NCBI RefSeq assembly: GCF_003651225.1
Contig: NZ_RCDB01000003.1
Span: forward strand, 561,259-625,258
Direction of reading: 5' to 3'
From: Microbacterium telephonicum
GTDB taxonomy: Bacteria > Actinomycetota > Actinomycetes > Actinomycetales > Microbacteriaceae
Length of the DNA: 64,000 nt
Both the position numbers and the translations under genes were made by a program. Below are positions 34,934 to 45,525 of this stretch, in pieces (the stretch's first letter is position 1; the number at the start of each line of letters is the position of its first letter). The notes under the pieces were generated by a model. It was given only the letters and a program-made list of their open reading frames with translations, made no database searches and was not told the origin of the DNA.

Positions 34934-36829
34934 ATGAGCGAATACTCCGCAGACGCCCCGGGCGTGACGATCGCCGTCGTCGGCGGCAGCGTGCGCGGCA
35001 CCTCTCTCGTCGAGCGCCTCGTGTCGCATGCGGCACAGATGCACGGCGACGTCCCCGTCGAGATCACGGTCTTCGATCCGCATCCCCCCGGCTCGGGGCG
35101 CATCTGGCGCGACGGGCAGCCGCAGACGCTCATCATGAACACCGTCGCGGCGCAGTCGACGGTGTTCCTCGACGACTCCGTCGAGGTCGAGGGCCCGCGG
35201 ATCGCCGGGCCGACCCTCGCGCAGTGGTGCGCCGACGTCGTCGCCGCCCCCGCGGCCGAGGCCGCTGCGCTCCCGGCACCCGTCGCGGCGGAAGCGGCGC
35301 GGACGCGCGACGACTCCAGCCCCTCGCGGCTGCTCTACGGGCACTATCTGCGGTGGGCGTTCGCGCGCATCGTCGCCGCCGCCCCGGCATCCGTCACCGT
35401 CACGGTCGTGCCGGCGCGGGTCGACGCGCTCGCGCGCGAAGGCCGCGGGTGGCGTCTCACGGCGAACGGCACGCGGTACGCGGCGGATGCCGTGGTGCTC
35501 GCCGTCGGCTGGCTCGAGCGGGACGATGTCGCCGTGCACCCGCGGATCGTGCCGCCGGGAAACCCGATCGACCAGGACCTCAGCGCCGTCACGCCCGGTG
35601 AGACGGTCGCGATCCGCGGGCTCGGGATGGGCTTCTTCGACACTCTGAGCCTGCTCACCGAGGGGCGAGGCGGTCGATTCTCGGACGACCTGACGCGCTA
35701 CGAACCCTCAGGACGCGAACCGCGCATCGTCGCAGGATCGCGGCGCGGGGTGCCCTACCGCGCGAAGCCGGCGTTCGGCGCGCCGCCGTTCTTCCCGGCG
35801 CAGCGGATCCTCCGTGCCGCGCTGCCCGCGCTGCACGCCCGGCGCCCCGTCGACTTCGCCCGCGACGTCCTGCCGCTCATCGAGCGCGACGCGCAGTACG
35901 ACCACTACACGGCGCTCGATCGGGTGCGCCCCGGCGCCGTCACCGACCTCGCCGCCCTGCAGTCGGCGCTCGTCGCCGGTGACCCCGTCGACCTCGACAC
36001 GCTCGTGCCCGACGGGGCGGACCGACTCGACCTGCACCGCGCGGCTGCGCCGCTCGAAGTACGGGGAGACGACGGCGGGCGGCGCGGCGCGAACGCCGAT
36101 GCCGAGGTCGCGGCGTTCGTCCGCGCGGATGCCGCACAGGCGGCGCTCGGCGCCGACAGCCCAGTCAAGCTGGGCCTGCACTCCTACGCCGCCGCCCGGG
36201 GCGCGCTTATCGACCTCGTCGCGTTCGGCGGGGTGACGGCGGCGTCCTTCCCCGCCTACCGGCGATTCCTCGCGGTCGCGGCGTCGTTCGGGTCGGGCCC
36301 GCCGCTACGGCGGGCGCGACAGCTGCTCGCGCTGCACGATGCCGGTATCGTCACGTTCACGGGGCCCGCGATGGCGGTCCTGCCGCACGCGACCGGCGTG
36401 CGGGTCACCGCGCCGGGCCTGCCTGCGCCGGTCGAGGCGAGCAGGCTCGTCGAGGCGTGGCTGCCGACGCCGACGGTCGCCCACACGGCCGACCCGTTGC
36501 TGCGGAGCCTCCGCGACGCGGGTTTCGCTCGTGCCTGGCGACACCGTGTCGACGACGGCGACGGTGTGACGAGCGATGCCCTCGACATCCGCCCTGCCGA
36601 CGGCGCCGTCATCGGAGGCGACGGCGAGGTTGTGCCGGGACTCTTCTCGGTCGGGGTGCCGCATGAGGACATCCGGGTCTTCACGATCATCGCTCCCGTG
36701 CCGGGCACGAACTCGTCCGTGCTGCGCGAGACCGACGCCGCGGCGCGGGCCTCCCTCGCGCATGCGGCAGCCGTGCACGCGGCGGTCACCGGTGAGCGGC
36801 ACGCGCAGTCGGAGGGAGAAGCGGCATGA
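34934..36829 (+). CDS. FAD/NAD(P)-binding protein (NAD_binding_9 type)
   Basis: A 631-residue flavoprotein of the FAD-NAD(P)-binding family (pfam13454-like). The N-terminal dinucleotide fold has TIAVVGGSVRGTSLVERL instead of a strict GxGxxG. The GSGRIWRDGQPQTLIMNTVA segment is a family signature. A second nucleotide fold is at AIRGLGMGFFDTLSLLTEGR. The enzyme class is not known; relatives have been linked to amine and hydroxamate chemistry. The upstream frame is open to a GTG at 34883, but ATG 34934 is the better start despite a very close GGAGG. It overlaps the next gene by ATGA. Confidence 0.8.
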   Translation: MSEYSADAPGVTIAVVGGSVRGTSLVERLVSHAAQMHGDVPVEITVFDPHPPGSGRIWRDGQPQTLIMNTVAAQSTVFLDDSVEVEGPRIAGPTLAQWCADVVAAPAAEAAALPAPVAAEAARTRDDSSPSRLLYGHYLRWAFARIVAAAPASVTVTVVPARVDALAREGRGWRLTANGTRYAADAVVLAVGWLERDDVAVHPRIVPPGNPIDQDLSAVTPGETVAIRGLGMGFFDTLSLLTEGRGGRFSDDLTRYEPSGREPRIVAGSRRGVPYRAKPAFGAPPFFPAQRILRAALPALHARRPVDFARDVLPLIERDAQYDHYTALDRVRPGAVTDLAALQSALVAGDPVDLDTLVPDGADRLDLHRAAAPLEVRGDDGGRRGANADAEVAAFVRADAAQAALGADSPVKLGLHSYAAARGALIDLVAFGGVTAASFPAYRRFLAVAASFGSGPPLRRARQLLALHDAGIVTFTGPAMAVLPHATGVRVTAPGLPAPVEASRLVEAWLPTPTVAHTADPLLRSLRDAGFARAWRHRVDDGDGVTSDALDIRPADGAVIGGDGEVVPGLFSVGVPHEDIRVFTIIAPVPGTNSSVLRETDAAARASLAHAAAVHAAVTGERHAQSEGEAA

Positions 36830-37971
36830 GCGACCGGCGGATCGTCGTGATCGGCGGTGGGGTGATGGGGCTCGCGACGGCGTGGCAGCTGGCGCGCCGC
36901 GGTGCGCGGCCGATCGTCGTGGAGCGCTTCGCCCGGGGACACCACGAGGGCGCCTCGCACGGTGAGACCCGCAACTACAACAACGCGTACGCCGACACGC
37001 ACTACCTCGACCTGCTCGCCCTCGCGCGCGAGGGGTGGGATGACCTGGGCGAGGTCGACGGCGAACCGCTGCTGCGGCTGCACGGCCTCGTCTCGCACGG
37101 CTCGGGCGCCTCCCTCGGCAGCGCGGGCAGCGCGCCGCGCACCGGGTCGGCGCTCGAGGCCATCGCGGCGGGGCTCGCCGCGCGGGGCATCCCGGCGGAG
37201 CTGCTCGACCCCGCCGAAGCGGCGCGGCGGTGGCCGGGCATGCGGTTCGACGGCACCGTGCTGCACTCCCCCGACGCCGGCGTCGCGAGGGCTGCCGCGA
37301 CGCTTCGCGAACTCGAGCGTCGCATCGTCGCCGCCGGCGGCGACGTGCGATGGAGCGCCCCCGCGCGCCGCGTCGTCCCCGGTGCCGACGGGTTCGACGT
37401 GGTGACGGATGCCGGAACGATCCGCGCCGACGTCGCCGTCGTGACGGCGGGCGCTTGGACCCGCCCGCTGATCGAGGCGAGCGGTCTCGGCATCCGGCTG
37501 CCGCGCCTGCGCGTCACGGAGGAGACCCCCGCCCACTTCGCGCCGCGCGCGACGGCCGCGGGCGCCGGACCGTGGCCCTCGTTCAACCACTTCGTCGCGC
37601 CGGGCTCCCAGCCGGCGAACGTCTACGGCATGCCGACCCCAGGCGAAGGCGTCAAGGTCGGATTCCACGGCATCGGCGACGAGACCGATCCCGACGCGCG
37701 CCCACATCGGCCGGTGCTCCAGCGCGAGCTGCGCGACTATGTGCGCGAGTGGTTCCCGGGGCTCGACCCCGGCACGGCCGCGCCGATCTCGTGCACCTAC
37801 ACGACGACACCCGATGAGGCATTCGTGCTCGATCGCCGCGACCGCATCGTCGTGGGGGCCGGCTTCTCGGGGCAGGGCTTCAAGTTCGCGCCCGGCGTCG
37901 GGGCGACCCTCGCGGGCCTCGCCCTCGACGCCGACCACCCCGTCGCGCCCGCTTTCCGCCTGGGACGCTGA
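36826..37971 (+). CDS. Sarcosine/N-methyltryptophan oxidase-like flavoenzyme (SolA/MSOX)
   Basis: A 381-residue FAD enzyme of the monomeric sarcosine oxidase family, which oxidises N-methyl amino acids to the free amino acid, formaldehyde and H2O2. The FAD-binding Rossmann motif is VVIGGGVMGLATAWQLARRG, and HGETRNYNNAY is the typical substrate-side loop. Cys323 in CTYTTTPDE lies at the position of the covalent flavin Cys of the family. GFSGQGFKFAPG is also typical. It is translationally coupled to the FAD/NAD(P) gene and diverges from an AhpD-containing importer operon, suggesting import, oxidation and peroxide handling. Confidence 0.88.
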   Translation: MSDRRIVVIGGGVMGLATAWQLARRGARPIVVERFARGHHEGASHGETRNYNNAYADTHYLDLLALAREGWDDLGEVDGEPLLRLHGLVSHGSGASLGSAGSAPRTGSALEAIAAGLAARGIPAELLDPAEAARRWPGMRFDGTVLHSPDAGVARAAATLRELERRIVAAGGDVRWSAPARRVVPGADGFDVVTDAGTIRADVAVVTAGAWTRPLIEASGLGIRLPRLRVTEETPAHFAPRATAAGAGPWPSFNHFVAPGSQPANVYGMPTPGEGVKVGFHGIGDETDPDARPHRPVLQRELRDYVREWFPGLDPGTAAPISCTYTTTPDEAFVLDRRDRIVVGAGFSGQGFKFAPGVGATLAGLALDADHPVAPAFRLGR

Positions 37972-38011
37972 CCCGCGGGCGCACCCCCGTCGGGGCCGCC
38001 AGCCTGGGCGC

Positions 38012-38268
38012 CTGATCCGAACGCGCAGCCACGCGACGGTCTCGACGCGCCGCCTCGACGCCTTCACCGACGGTGTGTTCGCGATCGCCGCGACGCTGCT
38101 CGTGCTCGACCTCACATCGCACTCGCTCGGCGAGATCCACTCCGACGCCGACATGTGGGCGGCGCTCGGCGCGATGGGCCGCGCTCGTGCTGAACTTCGT
38201 GCTGAGCTTTCTACTCCTCTGCCTGCTGTGGATGACGCACGTCCGGCGTCGCCCGTCCGCCGGAGGCA
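38012..38268 (+). pseudogene. TMEM175-like (DUF1211) channel fragment, frameshifted and truncated
   Basis: The translation STRRLDAFTDGVFAIAATLL continues VLDL, the N-terminal TM1 signature of TMEM175/DUF1211 potassium channels. It lacks an ATG/GTG start (only a CTG at 38012). A frameshift near 38178 is needed to join WAALGAMG to the second helix ALVLNFVLSFLLLCLLWMTH. The frame then runs directly into the 81-bp repeat at 38268, and the rest of the gene is gone. It is a remnant of about 80 codons of a ~200-residue protein. Confidence 0.75.
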
Positions 38269-38348
38269 CGAACTCCGCAGAATCTCACGTACTCCGCATC
38301 CGATCGCGCGTCTCGATGCGGAGTTGGTGTCATGCTGCGGAGTTGATG
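38268..38348. repeat. 81-bp nested palindromic repeat, copy 2
   Basis: Starts ACGAACTCCGCAG, has inner arms ACTCCGCATC/GATGCGGAGT, and ends TGCGGAGTTGATG. Same length and order as the copies at 24573 and 39276. It begins exactly where the TMEM175-like pseudogene homology ends, and overlaps the last codons of the DUF559 gene. Confidence 0.85.
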
Positions 38349-39250
38349 TGCAGCCCGGCGGCGAGTGCCCGCTGGATGAGGCGCATCGTGCCGCGTTTGT
38401 CGTGCACGACCTGCGCGTGCGAGAAGCGCAGCACGGTGTAGCCCCGAAGGCGCAGCTCGGCGTCGTGCGCGAGGTCTTTGCCTCGCTGCGCCGCGCTGGA
38501 GTGGTGCGCCCACCCGTCGATCTGGACGACGAGCCACCGGCCGACGAGCACGTCGACCGGCTTGCCGGCGAGCACGACCTGCTGCCGCACCTGAACCCAC
38601 AGCCGCCGCAGCGGCGCGCACACGAGCACCTCGAGCCCGGAGTCGGCGAGACCGTTGACTTCGGCGGCGAGCTCTCGCGCCGCCGGCGAGTCCCACCGGA
38701 TGTTGCGCAGCGCCTCGGGCGACAGGTTCTCGACGCGGGTCGCCGCCTCCCACAGCACGAGGGCCGCGTCGTGGGGTTGGCACACCGCGATGTGGGCCAG
38801 GGCGTCCTCGATGCTCGCGACGAGCGTCCGGCCGAGCGGCGCGAGCGGGCGCGTCCAGTGCCGCACACCCGGCCAGTCCGCCGGTGCCCGCGGCCCGGTG
38901 CTGCCGGGCGGGAAGTGGAGGTGCAGCTCGTCGCCGATGCCCTCCGGCATCCACCACCCCCGCTGCGGAGCGAGGGTCGTGCACGTCAGCCGACCTCCCA
39001 GACGGGCCGCTTCGCGCAGGTCGTCGGGGGCGGATGCCGAGACGAACCACGCACGACGGAACACCTCTACGCCGCCCGCCCGCACCTCCGCCCGCAGGCG
39101 GGCGTCGGAGTACCCCTCGGCGCGCAGCTGGGAGCGGTGGAGGGCGGAACCCTCGAGGCGTTCGGCGAGCGGGAGGAGCAGCATCTCGGCATCCTGCCGC
39201 CGCGCGCGGAGGCGTGGCGGAGCGAGCCGCAGATCCGTGGACGGATCCAC
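38330..39250 (-). CDS. DUF559/Vsr-like nuclease-fold protein
   Basis: A 306-residue protein common in Microbacteriaceae. It has an N-terminal winged-helix-like region (RSQLRAEGYSDARLRAEVRA, as in AbiEi-type antitoxin HTH domains) and a C-terminal DUF559 PD-(D/E)XK fold. The fold shows VDVLVGRWLVVQIDGWAHH (Asp and catalytic-type residues) and AELRLRGYTVLRFSHAQVVH. The last five residues and stop are encoded inside repeat copy 2, so the natural C-terminus may have been altered. GTG 39250 has no good Shine-Dalgarno; an ATG at about residue 23 is an alternative. It sits between two copies of the 81-bp repeat. Confidence 0.75.
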   Translation of the reverse strand: MDPSTDLRLAPPRLRARRQDAEMLLLPLAERLEGSALHRSQLRAEGYSDARLRAEVRAGGVEVFRRAWFVSASAPDDLREAARLGGRLTCTTLAPQRGWWMPEGIGDELHLHFPPGSTGPRAPADWPGVRHWTRPLAPLGRTLVASIEDALAHIAVCQPHDAALVLWEAATRVENLSPEALRNIRWDSPAARELAAEVNGLADSGLEVLVCAPLRRLWVQVRQQVVLAGKPVDVLVGRWLVVQIDGWAHHSSAAQRGKDLAHDAELRLRGYTVLRFSHAQVVHDKRGTMRLIQRALAAGLHINSAA

Positions 39251-39275
39251 GAGGAGGCGAGCTGGGGAGGGCGCT

Positions 39276-39356
39276 ACGAACTCCGCAGAATTTCACGTAC
39301 TCCGCACCCGAACCAGCGTCTGGGTGCGGAGTTCGTGCGGTCGTGCGGAGTTGGTG
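39276..39356. repeat. 81-bp nested palindromic repeat, copy 3
   Basis: Starts ACGAACTCCGCAG, has inner arms ACTCCGCACCC/GGGTGCGGAGT and ends TGCGGAGTTGGTG. It is the closest relative of copy 2. The A/T-to-C/G changes in the inner arms are compensatory, keeping the stem paired. Confidence 0.85.
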
Positions 39357-39388
39357 CGCGAGATTCCGATTGAGAGCGGGCCCGGCGC

Positions 39389-40936
<1,548 letters not shown>

Positions 40937-41111
40937 CTAAGCGGCGCACCCGAAGATCCATTCCCGCGGACGCCGCCGCAGCAGCGCTTCCGGCGACCGG
41001 AAACACATCACTTGCTCACCGAAACAAGGACGACACATTACGCTCGTACCGTCGTTCATCAATGTCGATGCGACCGCACCACCCGAGGGTGCGCCCTGAC
41101 TGGAGGAACCT

Positions 41112-42470
41112 TTGAGTCCCACGACCGTCGCGGCACGCCGGCCTCTGCGCTGGACCGTGCTGCTGCTGGGCGCCCTGCTGGCGGCCGTACTGCTGATATC
41201 CGGCAGTCCGCTCGCCGCGCACGCCGCCGCACCCGACACCCCCGGCGCCGACCAGGAGCAGACCCCGTTCTACTTCGGCGGCGTCATCACCAACGCCGAC
41301 CAGCCCGTCCCCGACGTGACCGTCTCGATCACCGGCAACGGCTTCGAGGCCGAGACGATCACGGATGCCGAGGGCCGCTGGCGCCTGTACGTCCCCGAGA
41401 AGGAGACCTACACACTCGTCATCACGGAGTCCGACCTCCCCGACGGCGTGATCGTCGACCCGGCGCAGCTGCCGGAGGGCCTGCAGCCGAAGTCCGGAAC
41501 CACGGGCGAGTTCGAAGTCGAGTTCGGCCTCACGAACACGAAGATCGTGAACCTGTTCCTCGGTGCGGGCGAGCGGGTGACGACGTCGTTCGTCGACCAG
41601 TTGGCGATCCGCCTGGTCAACGGCCTGAACTTCGGGCTGCTGCTCGCGCTCGCGGCGATGGGTGCGGCGCTGATCTACGGCACGACGGGACTGTCGAACT
41701 TCGCCCACGGTGAAATGGTGACGTGGGGCGCGCTCGTCGCGCTCGTGTTCTCCACGACGTGGTCGCTGCCGCTGTGGCTCGGCATCGTCGCCGCCATCCT
41801 CGGCGGTGCGGCGCTCGGCCTCGCGATGGATGCGGGACTGTGGCGGCCGCTGCGACGGCGCGGGCTGGGTGTCGTCCAGCTCATGATCGTGAGCATCGGC
41901 CTGTCGCTGGCGCTGCGCTACACGTTCCAGTTCTTCGTCGGCGGCAAGACCTACCAGTTGCCCGGCGCGAGCCCCGCGCCCTTCCAACTGGGGCCGATCC
42001 AGCTCTCCTACATCGACCTCATCTCGATGGCCGTGAGCATCGTCGTCATCGTCGCCGTCGCGTTCTTCCTGCTGCGCACCCGCGTCGGAAAGGCCACACG
42101 CGCCATCAGCGACAACCCGCAGCTGGCGGCGGCCTCCGGCATCAACGTCGACCGCGTCATCCGCACGGTCTGGGTGCTCGCCGGCACGCTGGCGGCGATC
42201 TCGGGCGTGCTGTGGGCGTACTTCCGCCCCGGCGTGCGCTGGGACATGGGCACGCAGATGCTGCTGCTCATCTTCGCGGCCATCACGCTCGGCGGCCTCG
42301 GCACCGCGTTCGGCGCGTTGCTGGGCTCGCTCATCGTCGGCATCGTCGTAGAGACCTCGACGCTGTGGATCCCGTCCGACCTCAAGTACGCGGGCGCCCT
42401 CGTCGTGCTGATCCTCATCCTGCTGGTCAGACCCCAGGGTCTGCTCGGTCGTAAAGAAAGGCTCGGGTGA
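41112..42470 (+). CDS. LivH-type permease with secreted carboxypeptidase-regulatory-like N-domain
   Basis: A 452-residue protein. Residues 1-40 form a signal-peptide-like helix ending AAHAAAPD. Residues ~50-140 form a beta-sandwich like carboxypeptidase regulatory domains (FGGVITNADQPVPDVTVSIT, TDAEGRWRLYVPEKETYTLV). Residues from ~165 form a LivH permease (YGTTGLSNFAHGEMVTWGAL, LGGLGTAFGALLGSLI, ending VRPQGLLGRKER). TTG start at 41112 is fixed by GGAGGA 6 bases before. The fused extracytoplasmic domain is not part of standard LivH and may contact the binding protein or ligand. Confidence 0.9.
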   Translation: MSPTTVAARRPLRWTVLLLGALLAAVLLISGSPLAAHAAAPDTPGADQEQTPFYFGGVITNADQPVPDVTVSITGNGFEAETITDAEGRWRLYVPEKETYTLVITESDLPDGVIVDPAQLPEGLQPKSGTTGEFEVEFGLTNTKIVNLFLGAGERVTTSFVDQLAIRLVNGLNFGLLLALAAMGAALIYGTTGLSNFAHGEMVTWGALVALVFSTTWSLPLWLGIVAAILGGAALGLAMDAGLWRPLRRRGLGVVQLMIVSIGLSLALRYTFQFFVGGKTYQLPGASPAPFQLGPIQLSYIDLISMAVSIVVIVAVAFFLLRTRVGKATRAISDNPQLAAASGINVDRVIRTVWVLAGTLAAISGVLWAYFRPGVRWDMGTQMLLLIFAAITLGGLGTAFGALLGSLIVGIVVETSTLWIPSDLKYAGALVVLILILLVRPQGLLGRKERLG

Positions 42471-43454
42471 CCGCCATGGATTGGGGTGGCATCCTCTCCA
42501 ACACGCTCGGGTACATCCTGAGCCCCGTCACCATCGCGTACGCGCTGGCGGCCACGGGCCTCGCGGTCCACTTCGGCTATGCGGGACTGTTGAACTTCGG
42601 CATGGCGGGCTTCATGGCCCTCGGCGCCTACGGCTACGCGATCTCGGTGCTGACCTTCGGTCTGCCGTGGTACCTGGCGATGATCGTCGGCCTGCTGCTG
42701 GCGGCCGTCTTCGCGGTGATCCTCGGCATCCCGACCCTGCGCCTGCGCGCCGACTACCTCGCCATCGTGACGATCGCGGCCGCCGAGATCGTGCGTCTGC
42801 TGTTCACGACGCAGGTCTTCGACGAGTGGACCAACTCGGCTGACGGCCTCGGCAACTACAACGGCTCGTTCCAGTCCGCGAACCCGTTCCCCACGCTCGA
42901 GCGCGGCGAGCGCTACGGCTGGGGACCGTGGACCTTCACGGCGCAGCAGCTGTGGGTCGTCGTGTTCGGCCTCATCCTGCTGGCGATCTCGCTGTTCGTC
43001 GTGTGGGCGCTCATGCGCAGCCCGTGGGGGCGCGTGCTGAAGGGCATCCGCGAGGACGAGGACGCGGTGCGTTCGCTCGGCAAGAACGTGTTCGCCTACA
43101 AGATGCAGGCGCTCGTCGTCGGCGGCGTGATCGGCGCACTCGGCGGCGTCGTCTACGTGCTGCCCTCGGCGGTCATCCCGTCGAGCTACACCACGGCACT
43201 GACCTTCTTCCTGTGGACGATCCTGCTGCTCGGCGGCGCCTCGACGATCTTCGGCCCGAGCCTGGGCGCGGTCATCTTCTGGATGGTCATGGCCCTACTC
43301 GGCAACCTGCTGCCCGAGATGGCGCAGGAGGGCTGGCTGCCGATGACCGACATCCAGGCGGGCACGCTCCGCTACATCCTCGTGGGCGTCGCGCTCATGC
43401 TCCTCGTGATCTTCAGGCCGCAGGGCATCCTCGGCGACAAGAGGGAGATGACCT

Positions 43455-43465
<11 letters not shown>
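42467..43465 (+). CDS. LivM-type branched-chain amino acid ABC permease
   Basis: A 332-residue permease with about nine TM helices. Family motifs are HFGYAGLLNFGMAGFMALGA, TLRLRADYLAIVTIAAAEIV, RSPWGRVLKGIREDEDAVRS and the C-terminal FRPQGILGDKREM. GTG 42467 overlaps the LivH stop in a GTGA. It pairs with the preceding LivH and the LivG/LivF ATPases. Confidence 0.95.
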
Positions 43466-44491
<1,026 letters not shown>

Positions 44492-44495
<4 letters not shown>

Positions 44496-45265
44496 GCACT
44501 CCCGCAACGGCTCCCGCGTCGCCGGCTCCCGCATCCGAGGGCGAGATCGTCGTGCAGGTCACCGACCTGCTCGCCGGCTACCTGCCCGGCATCAACATCA
44601 TCAACAACGCCAACCTCGTCGCCCGCAAGGGCGAGCTGATCGGCATCATCGGCCCGAACGGCGCCGGCAAGTCGACACTGCTGAAGTCGATCTTCGGCCT
44701 CGTGAAGGTGCGCGGCGGCGACATCACCGTCAACGGCGAATCGATCGTGGGTTTGAAGGCTGACAAGCTCGTGCAGCGCGGTGTCGCGTTCGTGCCGCAG
44801 ACGAACAACGTCTTCCCCTCGCTGTCGATCGAGGAGAACCTGCAGATGGGGCTCTACCAGAACCCCAAGATCTACGCCGAGCGGCTCGAGTTCGTCACCG
44901 GCATCTTCGCGGAGCTCGGCAAGCGCCTCAAGCAGCGCGCCGGATCGCTGTCGGGTGGTGAGCGGCAGATGGTCGCGATGAGCCGCGCCCTCATGATGGA
45001 CCCGTCGGTGCTGCTGCTCGACGAGCCGTCGGCGGGCCTGTCGCCCGTCCGTCAGGACGACGCCTTCATCCGGGTCTCCGACATCAACAAGGCGGGCGTG
45101 ACGACGATCATGGTCGAGCAGAACGCCCGGCGCTGCCTGCAGATCTGCGACCGCGGCTACGTGCTCGACCAGGGCCGTGACGCCTACGAGGGCACCGGCC
45201 GCGAGCTGCTGAACGACCCGCAGGTCATCGGCCTGTACCTGGGCACTCTGGGCGCCGAGGACTGA
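44492..45265 (+). CDS. LivF-type ABC ATPase
   Basis: A 257-residue ATPase. Walker A GPNGAGKST, signature LSGGERQMVAMSRAL, Walker B LLLDEPSAGLSP, H-loop MVEQNARR. An Ala/Pro-rich N-terminus of ~20 residues precedes the fold. GTG 44492 is translationally coupled to LivG by GTGA, with GAGGAG before it. It is the last gene of the plus-strand operon, closed by the terminator at 45282. Confidence 0.95.
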
Positions 45266-45281
45266 GTCCTCGCGCCCGGGT

Positions 45282-45322
45282 GGGGCGGATGCCGGGTTCC
45301 GGCATCCGCCCCTCTTTCTGTT
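45282..45322 (+). terminator. Rho-independent terminator of the second Liv operon
   Basis: A perfect 12-bp stem GGGGCGGATGCC/GGCATCCGCCCC (45282-45312) is followed by TCTTTCTGTT, one of the few clear T-runs in the window. Confidence 0.85.
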
Positions 45323-45342
45323 GTGCGCTTCGGGGAGGCTCG

Positions 45343-45441
45343 GAGCGTTTCGACTCGCTGCGCTCGCTCAACGACCGGGGTGGGTAAGAGTGCCGGCCAC
45401 CGGTCGTTGAGCGAGGAGCACAGCGACGAGTCGAAACGCTC
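45343..45441. repeat. Long imperfect inverted repeat (GAGCGTTTCGACTCG family)
   Basis: The left arm (45343-45378, begins GAGCGTTTCGACTCGCTG) pairs with the right arm (45400-45441, ends ACGAGTCGAAACGCTC) across a ~20-nt loop, with a few extra bases in the right arm. I recognise this kind of element as an intergenic repeat frequent in Microbacteriaceae; the family assignment is from memory. Confidence 0.75.
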
Positions 45442-45466
45442 GCACCCGCGGAGCCCCGGAGACGGG

Positions 45467-45499
45467 GAACGGCCCCGGAGCGGTGCTCCGGGGCCGTTC
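45467..45499 (-). terminator. Terminator of the second binding-protein gene
   Basis: A perfect 15-bp stem GAACGGCCCCGGAGC/GCTCCGGGGCCGTTC with a 3-nt loop lies 26 bp past the stop of the minus-strand binding-protein gene. Confidence 0.75.
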
Positions 45500-45525
45500 G
45501 GTGATCGAGATCAGCTGGTCTGGGA

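Noticed and set aside
38012..38441. Intact small membrane protein in either frame after solA
   Set aside because: Neither frame alone carries both TMEM175 helices and there is no normal start. The best explanation is a frameshifted fragment.
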